From the NCBI GenBank assembly GCA_030447645.1, contig JAUJOM010000007.1:1-64000 (forward strand): a stretch of DNA of 64,000 nucleotides, written 5' to 3'. This document shows positions 27,924 to 36,247 of the stretch, piece after piece. Made by a program: the position numbers and the translations under genes. A model generated the notes under the pieces. That model was given only the letters and a program-made list of their open reading frames with translations, ran no database searches and was not told where the DNA came from. Source of the stretch: Longimicrobiaceae bacterium. GTDB lineage: Bacteria > Gemmatimonadota > Gemmatimonadetes > Longimicrobiales > Longimicrobiaceae. The number at the start of each line of letters is the position of its first letter. Within the stretch, counting starts at the first letter, position 1.

Positions 27924-29545
27924 TCAGCCCACCTGGGGTCCGGCCTGCTGGATCTCCGTCGCGACGTCCCCGAACTTCTTGAAGTTGTCGCGGAACATCT
28001 GCGCCAGCTTGCTCGCCTGCGCGTCGTAGGCTACGGGATCGGGCCAGGTGGAGCGTGGCTGCATGATGTCGCTGGGGATGCCCGGAATCTCCGTCGGTAC
28101 AGCCAGACCGAAGACCGGATCGTTTTCGGTCCGCACGCTGGCCAGCTCGCCGTTCAGGGCGGAACGGACCATGGCACGCGTGTAGCCAAGCTTCATGCGA
28201 TGCCCCACGCCGTAGGGCCCACCGGACCAGCCCGTGTTCACCAGCCACACCTGCGATCCATGCTGGCGCAGCTTTTCACCGAGCATCTGGGCGTACTTGG
28301 TGGGGTGCCACACCAGGAACACCGCGCCGAAGCAGGCGCTGAAGGTCGCCTGCGGCTCGGTGACTCCGCGCTCGGTGCCGGCCACCTTGGCGGTGTAGCC
28401 GGAAAGGAAATAGTACATTGCCTGCTCGGGCGTGAGCCTGGCGATGGGGGGAGCACGCCGAATGCATCCGCGGTGAGGAAGACAACGTTTTCGGGGTGCC
28501 CGCCGCGCCCGCTGGGCACGTAGTTGGGGATATAGTGAAGCGGATACGAGGCGCGGGTGTTTTCCGTGACGGACTGGTTCTCGAACTGAACCTTTTTCGT
28601 GTCCTCATCCAGCACCACGTTTTCCAGAATGGTGCCGAACATCTGCGTGGTGCGGAAGATGTCGGGCTCGCCCTCGGGGCTCAGGTTGATGACCTTGGCG
28701 TAGCAGCCACCCTCGAAGTTGAAGATGCCATCCTCCGACCAGCCGTGCTCATCGTCGCCGATAAGGGCGCGCTCCGGGTCGGCCGAAAGGGTGGTTTTGC
28801 CGGTGCCGGAAAGCCCGAAGAAGAGGGCTGTGTCCCCCTTGTGTCCGATGTTCGCCGAGCAGTGCATGGAAAGCACACCCTGCTTCGGGAGCATGTAGTT
28901 CATGACGGTGAACATCGACTTCTTCAATTCGCCGGCGTAGCGTGTCCCGCCGAGCAGGATCATGCGACGCGCAAGGCTGAGCACGATAAAGGTACCCGTG
29001 CGGGTACCGTGCCTCTCGGGATCTGCCTGGAACTCCGGGGCGTGCAGAACCGTGAAGTTCGGCTCGAAGTCCGCCAGCTCACCGGCTTCGGGGCGGATGA
29101 ACATGTTGCGTACGAATGCCATGTGCCAGGCGTTCGGCGACACGTAACGGACCGACAGGCGGTACTGGGGGTCCGCACCGCAATACAGGTCTTCGACGAA
29201 CAGCTCGGACTGACTGTTCAGGTACTCCCGCATGTCCTCCAGCAGAAGCTCGAACTTGTCTTCCTCGATCGGCTGGTTGACCTTGCCCCAGTCCACGTCC
29301 GCCTCGGTGGAGGGCTCCCGGACCACGAACTTGTCGTTGGGAGAGCGGCCGGTGTGCGGCGCGGTGACGGCCACGAACGGTCCCATGTCGGCGAAACGGC
29401 CCTCGCCACGGCGAACGGCTTCCTGAAAAAGCTCCGGGGCAACCAGGTTCCAGTGCACCTCGCCCGTGGAGGCCAGACCCTGCATATCAAGTCCATGGCG
29501 GCTTTGCCGCTCGGTATCGGTTTCGGGGGTCAGCGTTGTGGCCAT
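27924..29545 (-). pseudogene. pckA: Phosphoenolpyruvate carboxykinase (ATP), one frameshift
   Basis: It converts oxaloacetate and ATP to phosphoenolpyruvate, ADP and CO2, the first step of gluconeogenesis. About 540 residues. Motifs are GRSPNDKFVVREPS, RMILLGGTRYAGELKKSMFT, MHCSANIGHKGDTALFFG, the kinase-1 P-loop GLSGTGKTTLSADPERAL, FEGGCYAKVINLSPE and, after the shift, [14 protein letters not shown] and [14 protein letters not shown]. The single indel lies at 28445 in a run of G, typical of a base-calling error. The rest is perfectly conserved, so the gene is probably intact. Confidence 0.93.
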
Positions 29546-29650
29546 GACATCAATCCAGGCTCGCGGTTCGGCGCCCCGGCTGCGGGAGCGACATAGGCGG
29601 AAACGCGGATATGTAGCAGGATGCGGGCCCAGCGGCAAGGTGAGCCTGGC

Positions 29651-31210
29651 TCAGCGACCCGGTAAATCCTTGAGCACCGCGGCCGCCGCGCTTCGCCCGG
29701 ATGCACCGAACACCCCTCCTCCCGGGTGCGTGCTGGCACCCGTCAGGTACAGGCCGGGAATCGGCGTGCGGTAGGTGGATAGTTCGGGTAGGGGGCGGAA
29801 CATGAACATCTGGTCCAGCGACATTTCCAGATGCATGACGTTGCCGTTGTAAAGGCCGATCTCCCGCTCCAGATCCGCTGGAGTCTGGATGTGCACCTGC
29901 TCCACGCAGCCGGGCACGTTGGGAGCGAAACGCCCCACAGTGGCCAGGATACGCTCCGCCTCCCGCTCACGAATTCGGTCCCAGCTTTCGCCGCCGGCAA
30001 GTGCGTAGGGATGATACTGCGCCCAGGCGAAGAGCAGGTGCTTTCCGGTGGGGGCAAGGCCAGCGTCCACCGCGCTCCAGGTCATTGCGACCACAGCCGG
30101 CTCGCGTGCCGGCTCGCCGCGGGCGAAATCCGCGTAGGCGTGGTCCAGAAAGGGGGCGGGCGGGCAGAGCAGCTGAAGGCCGCGGTGCTCGGGCCCTGGA
30201 GTGGAGCTTCCCGTGTAGGCGGGCAGCTCCGAGGTGGTGCAGCGCAGGATCATGCCGAACCCATTGCCGATCCGGAGATGACTCACGCGCTCGCGGAGTT
30301 CGGCGGCTTCCGGTGCCTCGGCGAGCAGCTGCCCGAAGGTGGTGACGACATGGCAGCCGGCCAGCACGGCTCTGGCGGCGATCCGCTCCGCACCCGGACC
30401 GATCTCAACCCCCGCGGCCCGTCCCCGCTCCAGCACGATGCGCTGCACCGGCCGGCCGGTGTGCACCTCCCCGCCATGGTCCCGAATCATCCGCACCAGC
30501 GCCTCGGCGAGCGCGCCCGATCCGCCCCGCGCGCGCTTCACGCCGCTCCGATGATAAAGCGGCTGCCACCCGGCCAGTGGGGCGGAGCCCAGCTCGCTGG
30601 GTGGTGGGCCGGACTGCGCCGCGATCCACTCGATCGCGGCCCGCACCGCCGGGTGCTGGAAGGTGGCATCCAGCAGCGCCCGGTAGGAGCCCAGCACCGT
30701 TTGCAGCTTCCCCATCCCTCCCCGGCCACCAAAACCACCAGAGCGCATCATGGTCCATACGATACGGCCCGGTGTCGGCGTACTCAGAAAAGCGCGCAGC
30801 ACGCCCTCGCTGACGGGGAGCCATTCGTCGCAGAAACGCCGGTAGGCGTCTGCGTCCTCTGGTGAAATAGACGCGATGGACTGGCAGGTACGATCGATGT
30901 CTTTGTAGAAGGAGATCGAGCGCCCATCCTCCAGGGGATAAAAGGCCCAGGGATCGCAGTCGATGTACTCCAGGCCGTAGCGGGCCAGCTCCAGTTCCTG
31001 GAAGATCGGGGTGAGATGGATCAGGATGTGGGCGCTGGAACCAACATCGATCCGGTAACCGGGAAAGATGTCTTCGCGGGTCTGCACCGCCCCGCCGGCC
31101 CGAGCAGCGCGCTCGAACACCACCACCTTTTTTCCCGCGCGGGCGAGGTACGCGGCGGCGATCAGTGCATTGTGGCCGGCGCCGACAATGGCTACATCCG
31201 CCAGGGTCAC
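29651..31210 (-). CDS. FAD-dependent phytoene-desaturase-like oxidoreductase (CrtI/PYROXD2 type)
   Basis: 519 residues. The N-terminal Rossmann fold is DVAIVGAGHNALIAAAYLAR, followed by KKVVVFERAARAGG (FAD ribose contact). The C-terminus shows the family's LYLTGASTHPGGGV and an alanine-rich end. The length and the GHNALI variant of the GxGxxG motif point to the PYROXD2-like branch rather than true phytoene desaturase, so its substrate is uncertain, and no other carotenoid gene is near. It begins directly after the M23 peptidase on the same strand (one-base gap). Confidence 0.82.
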   Translation of the reverse strand: MTLADVAIVGAGHNALIAAAYLARAGKKVVVFERAARAGGAVQTREDIFPGYRIDVGSSAHILIHLTPIFQELELARYGLEYIDCDPWAFYPLEDGRSISFYKDIDRTCQSIASISPEDADAYRRFCDEWLPVSEGVLRAFLSTPTPGRIVWTMMRSGGFGGRGGMGKLQTVLGSYRALLDATFQHPAVRAAIEWIAAQSGPPPSELGSAPLAGWQPLYHRSGVKRARGGSGALAEALVRMIRDHGGEVHTGRPVQRIVLERGRAAGVEIGPGAERIAARAVLAGCHVVTTFGQLLAEAPEAAELRERVSHLRIGNGFGMILRCTTSELPAYTGSSTPGPEHRGLQLLCPPAPFLDHAYADFARGEPAREPAVVAMTWSAVDAGLAPTGKHLLFAWAQYHPYALAGGESWDRIREREAERILATVGRFAPNVPGCVEQVHIQTPADLEREIGLYNGNVMHLEMSLDQMFMFRPLPELSTYRTPIPGLYLTGASTHPGGGVFGASGRSAAAAVLKDLPGR

Positions 31211-31211
31211 T

Positions 31212-31760
31212 TCAACGCGCTCCCAGGCGGCCGGGGAAACGGGCTCCGCGGGTCAGGAGCGGGTACGGGTTGGTACTGACTCCCTCCCACCAGCGATGCG
31301 CGTCGGCCAGGTGGGATACGCTGAAGTGCAGGTGGTAGTTGCCGGTCCCCGCGTTTCCCGTATCGCCAACATACGCAATGATTTCGCCACGGGATACGGT
31401 CTGCCCCTCCACCAGATTGTCTACGTACCGATCCAGGTGCGCATAGTAGTAGAGCGTGCGCCCGTTGCGATCCAGCAGGTACAGGCTGTTTCCACCCACG
31501 GTGCCCTGGTGCAGCTTGAGAATGGTCCCGTCCGTGGCCGCCAGCACCCGGGTACCACGCGGTGCCATGATGTCGATGGCGTTGTGAGTCCGCCCGTCGG
31601 AGCGTGGGGCCAGATAGCTGTCCCGGAGCTGCTCGGCCGTGACACCAGCGACGGGAATCAGCAGCGAGGACGCATCAGCGACAGGGTTTCCGATCGACAG
31701 GGCGCAACCGGCTGGTAGGAGGAGCGGGAGCAGGATGAGAGCACGACGGATGTTGGGCAT
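31212..31760 (-). CDS. M23 family peptidase, lipoprotein
   Basis: 182 residues starting MPNIRRALILLPLLLPAGC, a lipoprotein signal with Cys19. The LytM domain contains GRTHNAIDIMAPRGT (zinc His and Asp), GRTLYYYAHLDRY, VSRGEIIAYVGDTGNAGTGN and NYHLHFSV with the H-x-H pair. All ligands are present, so it should be an active peptidoglycan endopeptidase in the periplasm. It is a compact single-domain form. The start was chosen at the ATG that gives the signal peptide; an earlier ATG at 31820 would add an unlikely arginine-rich extension. Confidence 0.86.
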   Translation of the reverse strand: MPNIRRALILLPLLLPAGCALSIGNPVADASSLLIPVAGVTAEQLRDSYLAPRSDGRTHNAIDIMAPRGTRVLAATDGTILKLHQGTVGGNSLYLLDRNGRTLYYYAHLDRYVDNLVEGQTVSRGEIIAYVGDTGNAGTGNYHLHFSVSHLADAHRWWEGVSTNPYPLLTRGARFPGRLGAR

Positions 31761-31867
31761 GGTGGATTGACCTGAATCGGGAATGATAATCCGCCGCGGA
31801 ACGCGGGGGGGGAGGACCAACTGGCGGACAGATATAGTGGACTAAGCGGGGACGGTACGCAAGCAGG

Positions 31868-32740
31868 TCAGGGTTCGCTGAACAACTCATTGAACATTCG
31901 GCTGCGATCGTTCAAGAACTCCCGCGTCACGACAAAGTGTTCCGTGTCCTCATAGCGCACGGGAGCAATGCCGTTCTCGTCCAGCAGCAGGATCTGGGCG
32001 TCGGGATACGCCATGATGATCGGTGAATGGGTGGCGATGATGAACTGGGAGTGCTGCCGCACCAGGTCATGCATGCGGACGAGCATGGCGAGCTGGCGGG
32101 TAGGCGACAGGGCTGCTTCCGGCTCGTCGAGGATGTACAGACCGTCCCCACCGAAGCGCTCGGTAATGAGTGCAAAGAACGATTCGCCGTGGGACTGCTC
32201 GTGGAGCGAACGGCCGCCGTAGGCGTGAGCCACCCCCAGACGATCGATCTCCGACACCACATTGTAGAAGCTTTCCGCTCGCAGGAAAAACCCGTCCCGT
32301 GGGCGACGAGCACCCCGGGTCAACGTGATGTGCTCATGAAGCTGGGAATGGGATTCCTGAGTGGCGAAGCGGAAGTTTCGGGTGCCGCCCTCCGCGTTGA
32401 ATCCCCAGACAACGGCAATCGCCTCCAGCAGTGTCGATTTGCCCGTGCCATTTTCGCCAATGACAAAGGTGACAGCCGGATGGAAGGATAGCTCGTCCAA
32501 GTTCCGCACGGCTGGCAGGCAGAACGGATATTGGCGAAAGGAGGGAACTTCCTCCCGCTTGAGTCGAATGCCGCGCAGGTAGTGCTGTGCGTCGAGAGCT
32601 TTCACCCGCGCCCGGGCATCACCGCGCGGACAATCGTGCTCACTGGACTGTACCGAAGCCAGGAGATCAGGCACGGCTGTACACTGGGGTGATACTTCAC
32701 TCGGGAGAGTTTGGCTCGGCGGCGGATCACGAAATTCCAC
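31868..32740 (-). CDS. AAA family ATP-binding protein (ABC/SMC-type ATPase, OLD-like)
   Basis: Core blocks are FVIGENGTGKSTLLEAIAVV (Walker A), a switch region with QESHSQLHEH, LSPTRQLAMLVRMH, the D-loop/Walker B ILDEPEAALSP and THSPIIMAYP with the terminal His. This short single-domain ATPase (about 245 residues from the GTG at 32605, or 290 from ATG at 32740) matches predicted ATPases annotated as AAA_21-like. No nuclease or toprim domain is fused and no partner gene is next to it, so a defence role is possible but unsupported. The start is unsure, because the first 45 residues from the upstream ATG look non-conserved. Confidence 0.8.
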   Translation of the reverse strand: MEFRDPPPSQTLPSEVSPQCTAVPDLLASVQSSEHDCPRGDARARVKALDAQHYLRGIRLKREEVPSFRQYPFCLPAVRNLDELSFHPAVTFVIGENGTGKSTLLEAIAVVWGFNAEGGTRNFRFATQESHSQLHEHITLTRGARRPRDGFFLRAESFYNVVSEIDRLGVAHAYGGRSLHEQSHGESFFALITERFGGDGLYILDEPEAALSPTRQLAMLVRMHDLVRQHSQFIIATHSPIIMAYPDAQILLLDENGIAPVRYEDTEHFVVTREFLNDRSRMFNELFSEP

Positions 32741-34216
32741 TCACCTCGGCGTCATCGGGATCTCCGTGGGAACCAGGTTGTCCAGATATACATCGTGAAT
32801 CGTCACCCACTCGCCCTTTCGGGTATAGCGTCGCGCGGGGTTCCGGTCCGGCAGGTGCAGCGTGAGATCACCGACATGGGCCGCGGGCGAGAGGACATGG
32901 GTGTTCCGGTTCCGCGCTACCGCATATGCGGGGCGCCGCTCGCGGGGATGCCCACTCGTCTGGCCGGGGGCGTAGCGCACGATCCCGAAGCCGTACCCTT
33001 TCCGCCGATGCCGTGGGATGTGCATGGTATCCGGCTTTCCCCCCGGTGGTGCGTACCGATGATGCTCGGGCGCCCCGTTGCCGTCGGTGCTCTCCATGCT
33101 GAAGCCGATCGCCTTCGCGAGTTGCCCGGAGGTTTGCAGGTACGACACGGCACCTTCCCACCACTCCTTCTGGTGACGGTCAAAGGTTGCGGCGTCGTCC
33201 GCACCCGTGTTGTGGGGCCAGGGCCGGTAAACCTTGCGCTGACCATCGTAGAGGTCGTGGGTGGCGCTGTGCCCGAACTCGGTCAGCCAGATCGGCCGGC
33301 CGTGGTCGCCGAAGCTGTCCATCACCCTCCTGATTCCCATGACATCATGGTCCACCGACCCGGCGGCGGTAACGCCGTAGGAGTGCACCGCCATGATATC
33401 GAAGAAGGCCGCGCCACCGCCGGCGTAGATCCCCCGGGCGTAGTTCCAACTCCCGGAGTCAACCAGCCCGGAGCGGTTCGCATTCCAGTTCTCCGTGCCG
33501 GCCAACGCACCGATCACCACCCGTGCATTCGGGTTGGCCTTCCTGATCGCCGGGTAAACCGTGCGGAGCATGCGGGCGTAGCGCTTTCCAGACGCCAGGT
33601 TGTTGTCCCGTTCGCAGTAAAAACGCCCCGGCCATCCACCCGCGTCCATTTCATTGCCGAGCTGCCAGAGCCGCACCTTGGGGTACGTTCTGGCCATTTT
33701 CGCCATGAAAGCGGCAAAGCGCCGATTGTGGACGTCCGCGTCAGCTGGGCCGCAGCTCGTGTGGGGAAGGTTGTAGGCCTCGGGGGTGGTGTGGATGACT
33801 ACCACCAGCTCAAGGTTGTTACCCCGCTCGTAGGCTTGACGATAGTGGTGGTCGAGGACCCGGTTGAACGCCCCCGGGGTCGGCTCCACGTCGGCCCAGC
33901 GGAGGGTCAAGCGGACCAGCCGCATTCCGAGCGCCTTGACCTCCGCCACCTCTCCATCGCTGAGCTGTTGCGCCAGGATCCCCAGCTCGGGCCTGCGATC
34001 GTAAACGCCCAGGGTATCCCGAGTGCGCCAGTAGGTCCCATACGCGGGCAGCTTGCCGTACCGGATGTTACCCACCGAGCTGTCCGGAACCGCGGAAGCC
34101 ACGGCAACAGCATTCTCCCGGCGGACGTCTCCGGGGGCCGCCAGTCGTTGTCCCGCAAGCCAGGCAAGACCCAGCAGAGCAACGGAGGCGAATAATTTCA
34201 TGGGAAGCACACGCAC
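32741..34216 (-). CDS. Secreted glycoside hydrolase, TIM-barrel (clan GH-A-like)
   Basis: 491 residues. An N-terminal hydrophobic segment (LFASVALLGLAWLAG) exports it. The barrel shows LVRLTLRWADVEPTPG on an early strand, then LWQLGNEMDAGGW near 187 with the acid/base Glu after Asn, and PIWLTEFGHSATH near 310 with the probable nucleophile Glu. That NE plus late-E arrangement is typical of clan GH-A families such as GH39 and GH5. The last 80 residues (PARRYTRKGEWVTIH) may form a small beta domain. Substrate is not deducible. The ATG at 34201 (MKLFASV) is an alternative start. It is followed closely by the AAA gene. Confidence 0.75.
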   Translation of the reverse strand: MRVLPMKLFASVALLGLAWLAGQRLAAPGDVRRENAVAVASAVPDSSVGNIRYGKLPAYGTYWRTRDTLGVYDRRPELGILAQQLSDGEVAEVKALGMRLVRLTLRWADVEPTPGAFNRVLDHHYRQAYERGNNLELVVVIHTTPEAYNLPHTSCGPADADVHNRRFAAFMAKMARTYPKVRLWQLGNEMDAGGWPGRFYCERDNNLASGKRYARMLRTVYPAIRKANPNARVVIGALAGTENWNANRSGLVDSGSWNYARGIYAGGGAAFFDIMAVHSYGVTAAGSVDHDVMGIRRVMDSFGDHGRPIWLTEFGHSATHDLYDGQRKVYRPWPHNTGADDAATFDRHQKEWWEGAVSYLQTSGQLAKAIGFSMESTDGNGAPEHHRYAPPGGKPDTMHIPRHRRKGYGFGIVRYAPGQTSGHPRERRPAYAVARNRNTHVLSPAAHVGDLTLHLPDRNPARRYTRKGEWVTIHDVYLDNLVPTEIPMTPR

Positions 34217-34253
34217 GATCTCCTTTCAAGCCACTGGAATGTCACGGCGACGT

Positions 34254-35105
34254 TTACGGCCCCGAGGATGATGGCGACCGATTGCCGGCCACGTTGGCGT
34301 CAATCCTGAGTCTGACCCCACCCCACGTTTCCGAGATGTCCAGCGCACCCTGCCAGATGGAAGCGAAATCGAAGCCTACCTCCGTGGGATGTCGATCCAG
34401 CGAAAAGCCAGTTCCCCCAGCAATCCAGAACTCCGGTGCTCCTGATCTCCCGGCGCCAGCATACACCTCGCGAGCAGCGGCGTGCAGCGCAGCCGCGTTG
34501 TGCCGGTGGGCATACACCCCAGGCTGGAAGCGCCCGTCGGCCAGCACTCCCCGAATCCAGGCCCGGTAGTACGCCTGCATGCTGGCGGGAATGGTTTCCA
34601 TGCGCTCCACGTCCAGGAAGATGATCGTCCTGTTCGGGAAGCCCTCAGCGGCTGTCTTGCTTACGGCATCGGCGGCTTCCGCGGTGCCCTGGGCCGCGGT
34701 GAGCAGCTCGCGCGAACACGTCGCAGCCCCCGCTGCATCCGCTCCCATCACATTCCAGCTGGGAGAAAGCTGCTGAACACCGTCCCACGTCTGCTGGCCC
34801 ACATAAAGGAGCGCCGTTCCCCACCCCATTCCCTGCAGCGTCGCACGCTTCCCCATCCAGGATGCATCGCGATGACAGGGAGCCTGCAGGTAGTACCCCA
34901 CCCAGCGGTAGGGCGAGGCCGTGCTCCAGGCGCGCATGGCGGCGTCCCCCGGATACAGGCTGGTGTCGAAGCCGGGATAGCTCCCCTCGGGAGCCGGACC
35001 GGTCAGGTCGCCCAATTCCGCGCAGCCGGCGAGCGCCGCGAGGAGCAGCGCCGCCGATGCACGAAGGAGAGTACGAGCGCGTTTGGGAAACTGATAGTGA
35101 CGCAT
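34254..35105 (-). CDS. DUF1906 (glycoside hydrolase-like) lipoprotein
   Basis: 284 residues with a lipoprotein signal (LLLAALAGCAEL, Cys near 28). The mature part opens GSYPGFDTSLYPGDAAMRAW and has YRWVGYYLQAPCHRDASW, ALLYVGQQTW, NRTIIFLDVERME and QPGVYAHRHNA, the order of DUF1906 proteins related to Rv2525c, thought to act on peptidoglycan or other glycans. The Asp in FDT and Asp-Glu in LDVE are likely active-site residues. It follows the DUF4926 gene by 10 bases on minus and precedes the glycoside hydrolase; the shared location suggests a joint role in glycan breakdown, which is inference. Confidence 0.75.
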   Translation of the reverse strand: MRHYQFPKRARTLLRASAALLLAALAGCAELGDLTGPAPEGSYPGFDTSLYPGDAAMRAWSTASPYRWVGYYLQAPCHRDASWMGKRATLQGMGWGTALLYVGQQTWDGVQQLSPSWNVMGADAAGAATCSRELLTAAQGTAEAADAVSKTAAEGFPNRTIIFLDVERMETIPASMQAYYRAWIRGVLADGRFQPGVYAHRHNAAALHAAAREVYAGAGRSGAPEFWIAGGTGFSLDRHPTEVGFDFASIWQGALDISETWGGVRLRIDANVAGNRSPSSSGP

Positions 35106-35115
35106 GCAAGTACGC

Positions 35116-35334
35116 CTACGCAGCACGCGCGGGCTCATGCCGGAGCAGCATCAAGTCATCATGACGAGGGGTTGCTAGCGCGTACAGTTCGCCGTCACGG
35201 TCGCTGAACTCCACCTCGAATTCACCAGCGTAGTACACTTCCACAACCGTGCCTACCTGGCCACGAAACGATCCTACGTTGGGGAGGTCCTTCGTGATCG
35301 CCACTACGTCCAGGAGCTTGGTCTCGCTGTTCAT
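35116..35334 (-). CDS. DUF4926 domain protein
   Basis: 72 residues, MNSETKLLDVVAITKDLPNV, then GQVGTVVEVY, EFEVEFSDRDGELYALATP and LMLLRHE. This is the short SH3-like fold of DUF4926, usually encoded after a DUF6883 gene and often annotated with toxin-antitoxin-like pairs; its function is unknown. Its ATG overlaps the TGA of the DUF6883 remnant (ATGA), the usual order of that pair. Confidence 0.75.
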   Translation of the reverse strand: MNSETKLLDVVAITKDLPNVGSFRGQVGTVVEVYYAGEFEVEFSDRDGELYALATPRHDDLMLLRHEPARAA

Positions 35335-35480
35335 TCGATCCGTTTCCTTTTCACGTAACAGGTTACGATTCGGGGGAAGTCTTCTTCATGCCGGACGATC
35401 CAGACACTACGTACACCCGCGCTGCGTACTGAGCTTACCGGGATCAGTGTGCGCATGTTCCGGGTTCGGCAGCCTCACCT
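35333..35480 (-). pseudogene. DUF6883-like remnant, internal deletion
   Basis: On minus, a piece reading LPNPEH (as in the early DUF6883 block with NPEH) is soon followed, in another frame, by VRSVWIVRHEEDFPRIVTCY and VKRKRIE before TGA. The second block is the C-terminal end of DUF6883 (SxWxVRxxEDxPRLVTxY). The 60 or so residues that should lie between them are gone. The partner DUF4926 gene is intact. Confidence 0.45.
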
Positions 35481-35513
35481 GGCAGTCCCCTCCACGACTT
35501 CGCTCTCCTGCGC

Positions 35514-35678
35514 TCAGCTCTCCCCGAACGTCTCAATATGGAAGCGGATGGCCGACTTCACGTCCGCCAGCGCGTCTTCGTCGCTGTCGCCCTCGCCTAC
35601 GACAACGCCATTCAGACCGATCGGGTACGCTACATACCCGTCCAGGTGTTTCTCGACGACGATTTTAAGCTGCCTCAT
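35514..35678 (-). CDS. HicB-like short antitoxin (type II)
   Basis: 54 residues, MRQLKIVVEKHLDGYVAYPI, then GEGDSDEDALADVKSAIRFH and IETFGES. It has the partial RNase H fold signature of HicB proteins (GYVAxP, then G-x-G-x-(S/T)-x-EEAxxxxxxAI). Its ATG overlaps the stop of the truncated HicB fragment upstream (ATGA). It lacks a DNA-binding tail. Confidence 0.7.
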   Translation of the reverse strand: MRQLKIVVEKHLDGYVAYPIGLNGVVVGEGDSDEDALADVKSAIRFHIETFGES

Positions 35679-35794
35679 GTGCTCCTCCCGCTTGTTTTGT
35701 ACTCGAACGCGGAACAGCACTTCAGGTCCGGGATGTCGGCGATCCAGCCTTCGTCCTCTTCGCTAAAGAATACATTGATGTGGTAGTCTTTCAT
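35675..35794 (-). pseudogene. HicB-like antitoxin fragment, truncated by frameshift
   Basis: 39 residues: MKDYHINVFFSEEDEGWIAD, IPDLKCCSAF and then a non-family tail EYKTSGRST before TGA. The MKxYxxxxFxxxEDEGxxAxIPDLxxCSAFG opening is typical of a distinct HicB branch of about 70 residues. The normal continuation (TPEEALxEV) is lost to a shift. It lies eight bases after hicA, so the locus may have carried a second antitoxin. Confidence 0.6.
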
Positions 35795-35802
35795 CGACTC
35801 CT

Positions 35803-36027
35803 TCAATCTCCCTCGAATAGGGTCCGGGGCAGTCCTGACTGCCGGATGATTGACCGGAGTGTGCCGGAACGCAGCTCCCGATGATCCGGCACCGGCACCG
35901 TGACAGTGGTGTCCATCGTGCGCTTCTGCATGACGATGTGGCTGGCGCGTCGTCGCACCTCGGTGAATCCGTGCTGCGCAAGAAGGGAGCACACCTCTCG
36001 CCCGGATAGAATGCGGAGCCTACCCAA
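35803..36027 (-). CDS. hicA: HicA-like toxin (type II, mRNA interferase)
   Basis: 74 residues from a TTG start: GRLRILSGREVCSLLAQHGF, then EVRRRASHIVMQKR, VTVPVPDHRELRSGTLRSII and RQSGLPRTLFEGD. The small dsRBD-like fold has the catalytic His in ASHIVM and the C-terminal GTLRSIIRQSGL helix. HicA cleaves mRNA when not bound by HicB. The TTG overlaps the HicB stop (TTGGGTAG). That is the reverse of the classical hicA-hicB order, though HicB-first operons exist. No ATG lies near this position. Confidence 0.85.
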   Translation of the reverse strand: MGRLRILSGREVCSLLAQHGFTEVRRRASHIVMQKRTMDTTVTVPVPDHRELRSGTLRSIIRQSGLPRTLFEGD

Positions 36028-36247
36028 CCGCGACTTCAAGTCGGGTGACGTACACCTCGGGGTGGAGACGGTCCCGTACTTCGGCTGGATCGGCTGTCTC
36101 AAAGAAGAGCTCTAGTGCTTCGACGAGGTTGTCCTTTGCCTCCTCGATTGTATCACCCTGGCTTGCAACGTCTAGCTCTGGGCACAGTGCGACATACCCA
36201 TCGCCTTCTCGCTCGATGAGTGCGGTAAGCTGACGGGTCTGCTTCAT
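36020..36247 (-). CDS. hicB: HicB-family antitoxin
   Basis: 75 residues, MKQTRQLTALIEREGDGYVA, LCPELDVASQGDTIEEAKDN and LVEALELFFETADPAE. The pattern GYVAxCPExxVASQGxxxEEAxxNLxEAxELF is the standard HicB RNase-H-like fold. It neutralises the HicA toxin encoded just downstream. The start codon sits immediately after the type IIG gene end (overlap of four bases at 36244-36247), so the toxin-antitoxin pair may be transcribed with the restriction gene. Confidence 0.88.
   Translation of the reverse strand: MKQTRQLTALIEREGDGYVALCPELDVASQGDTIEEAKDNLVEALELFFETADPAEVRDRLHPEVYVTRLEVAVG

Noticed and set aside
29651-31210. Carotenoid pathway (phytoene desaturase CrtI)
   Set aside because: The nucleotide-binding motif and length fit the PYROXD2-like branch, and there is no phytoene synthase or cyclase nearby, so carotenoid synthesis is not claimed.
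31868-32740. Retron, Gabija or Septu-type defence ATPase
   Set aside because: The ATPase is a short single domain without toprim, nuclease or reverse-transcriptase partner, and neighbours are envelope genes.
32711-34195. Long plus-strand open frame of 494 codons
   Set aside because: It lies antisense to the glycoside hydrolase gene, which has clear catalytic motifs and a signal peptide. High G+C produces long empty frames opposite real genes.
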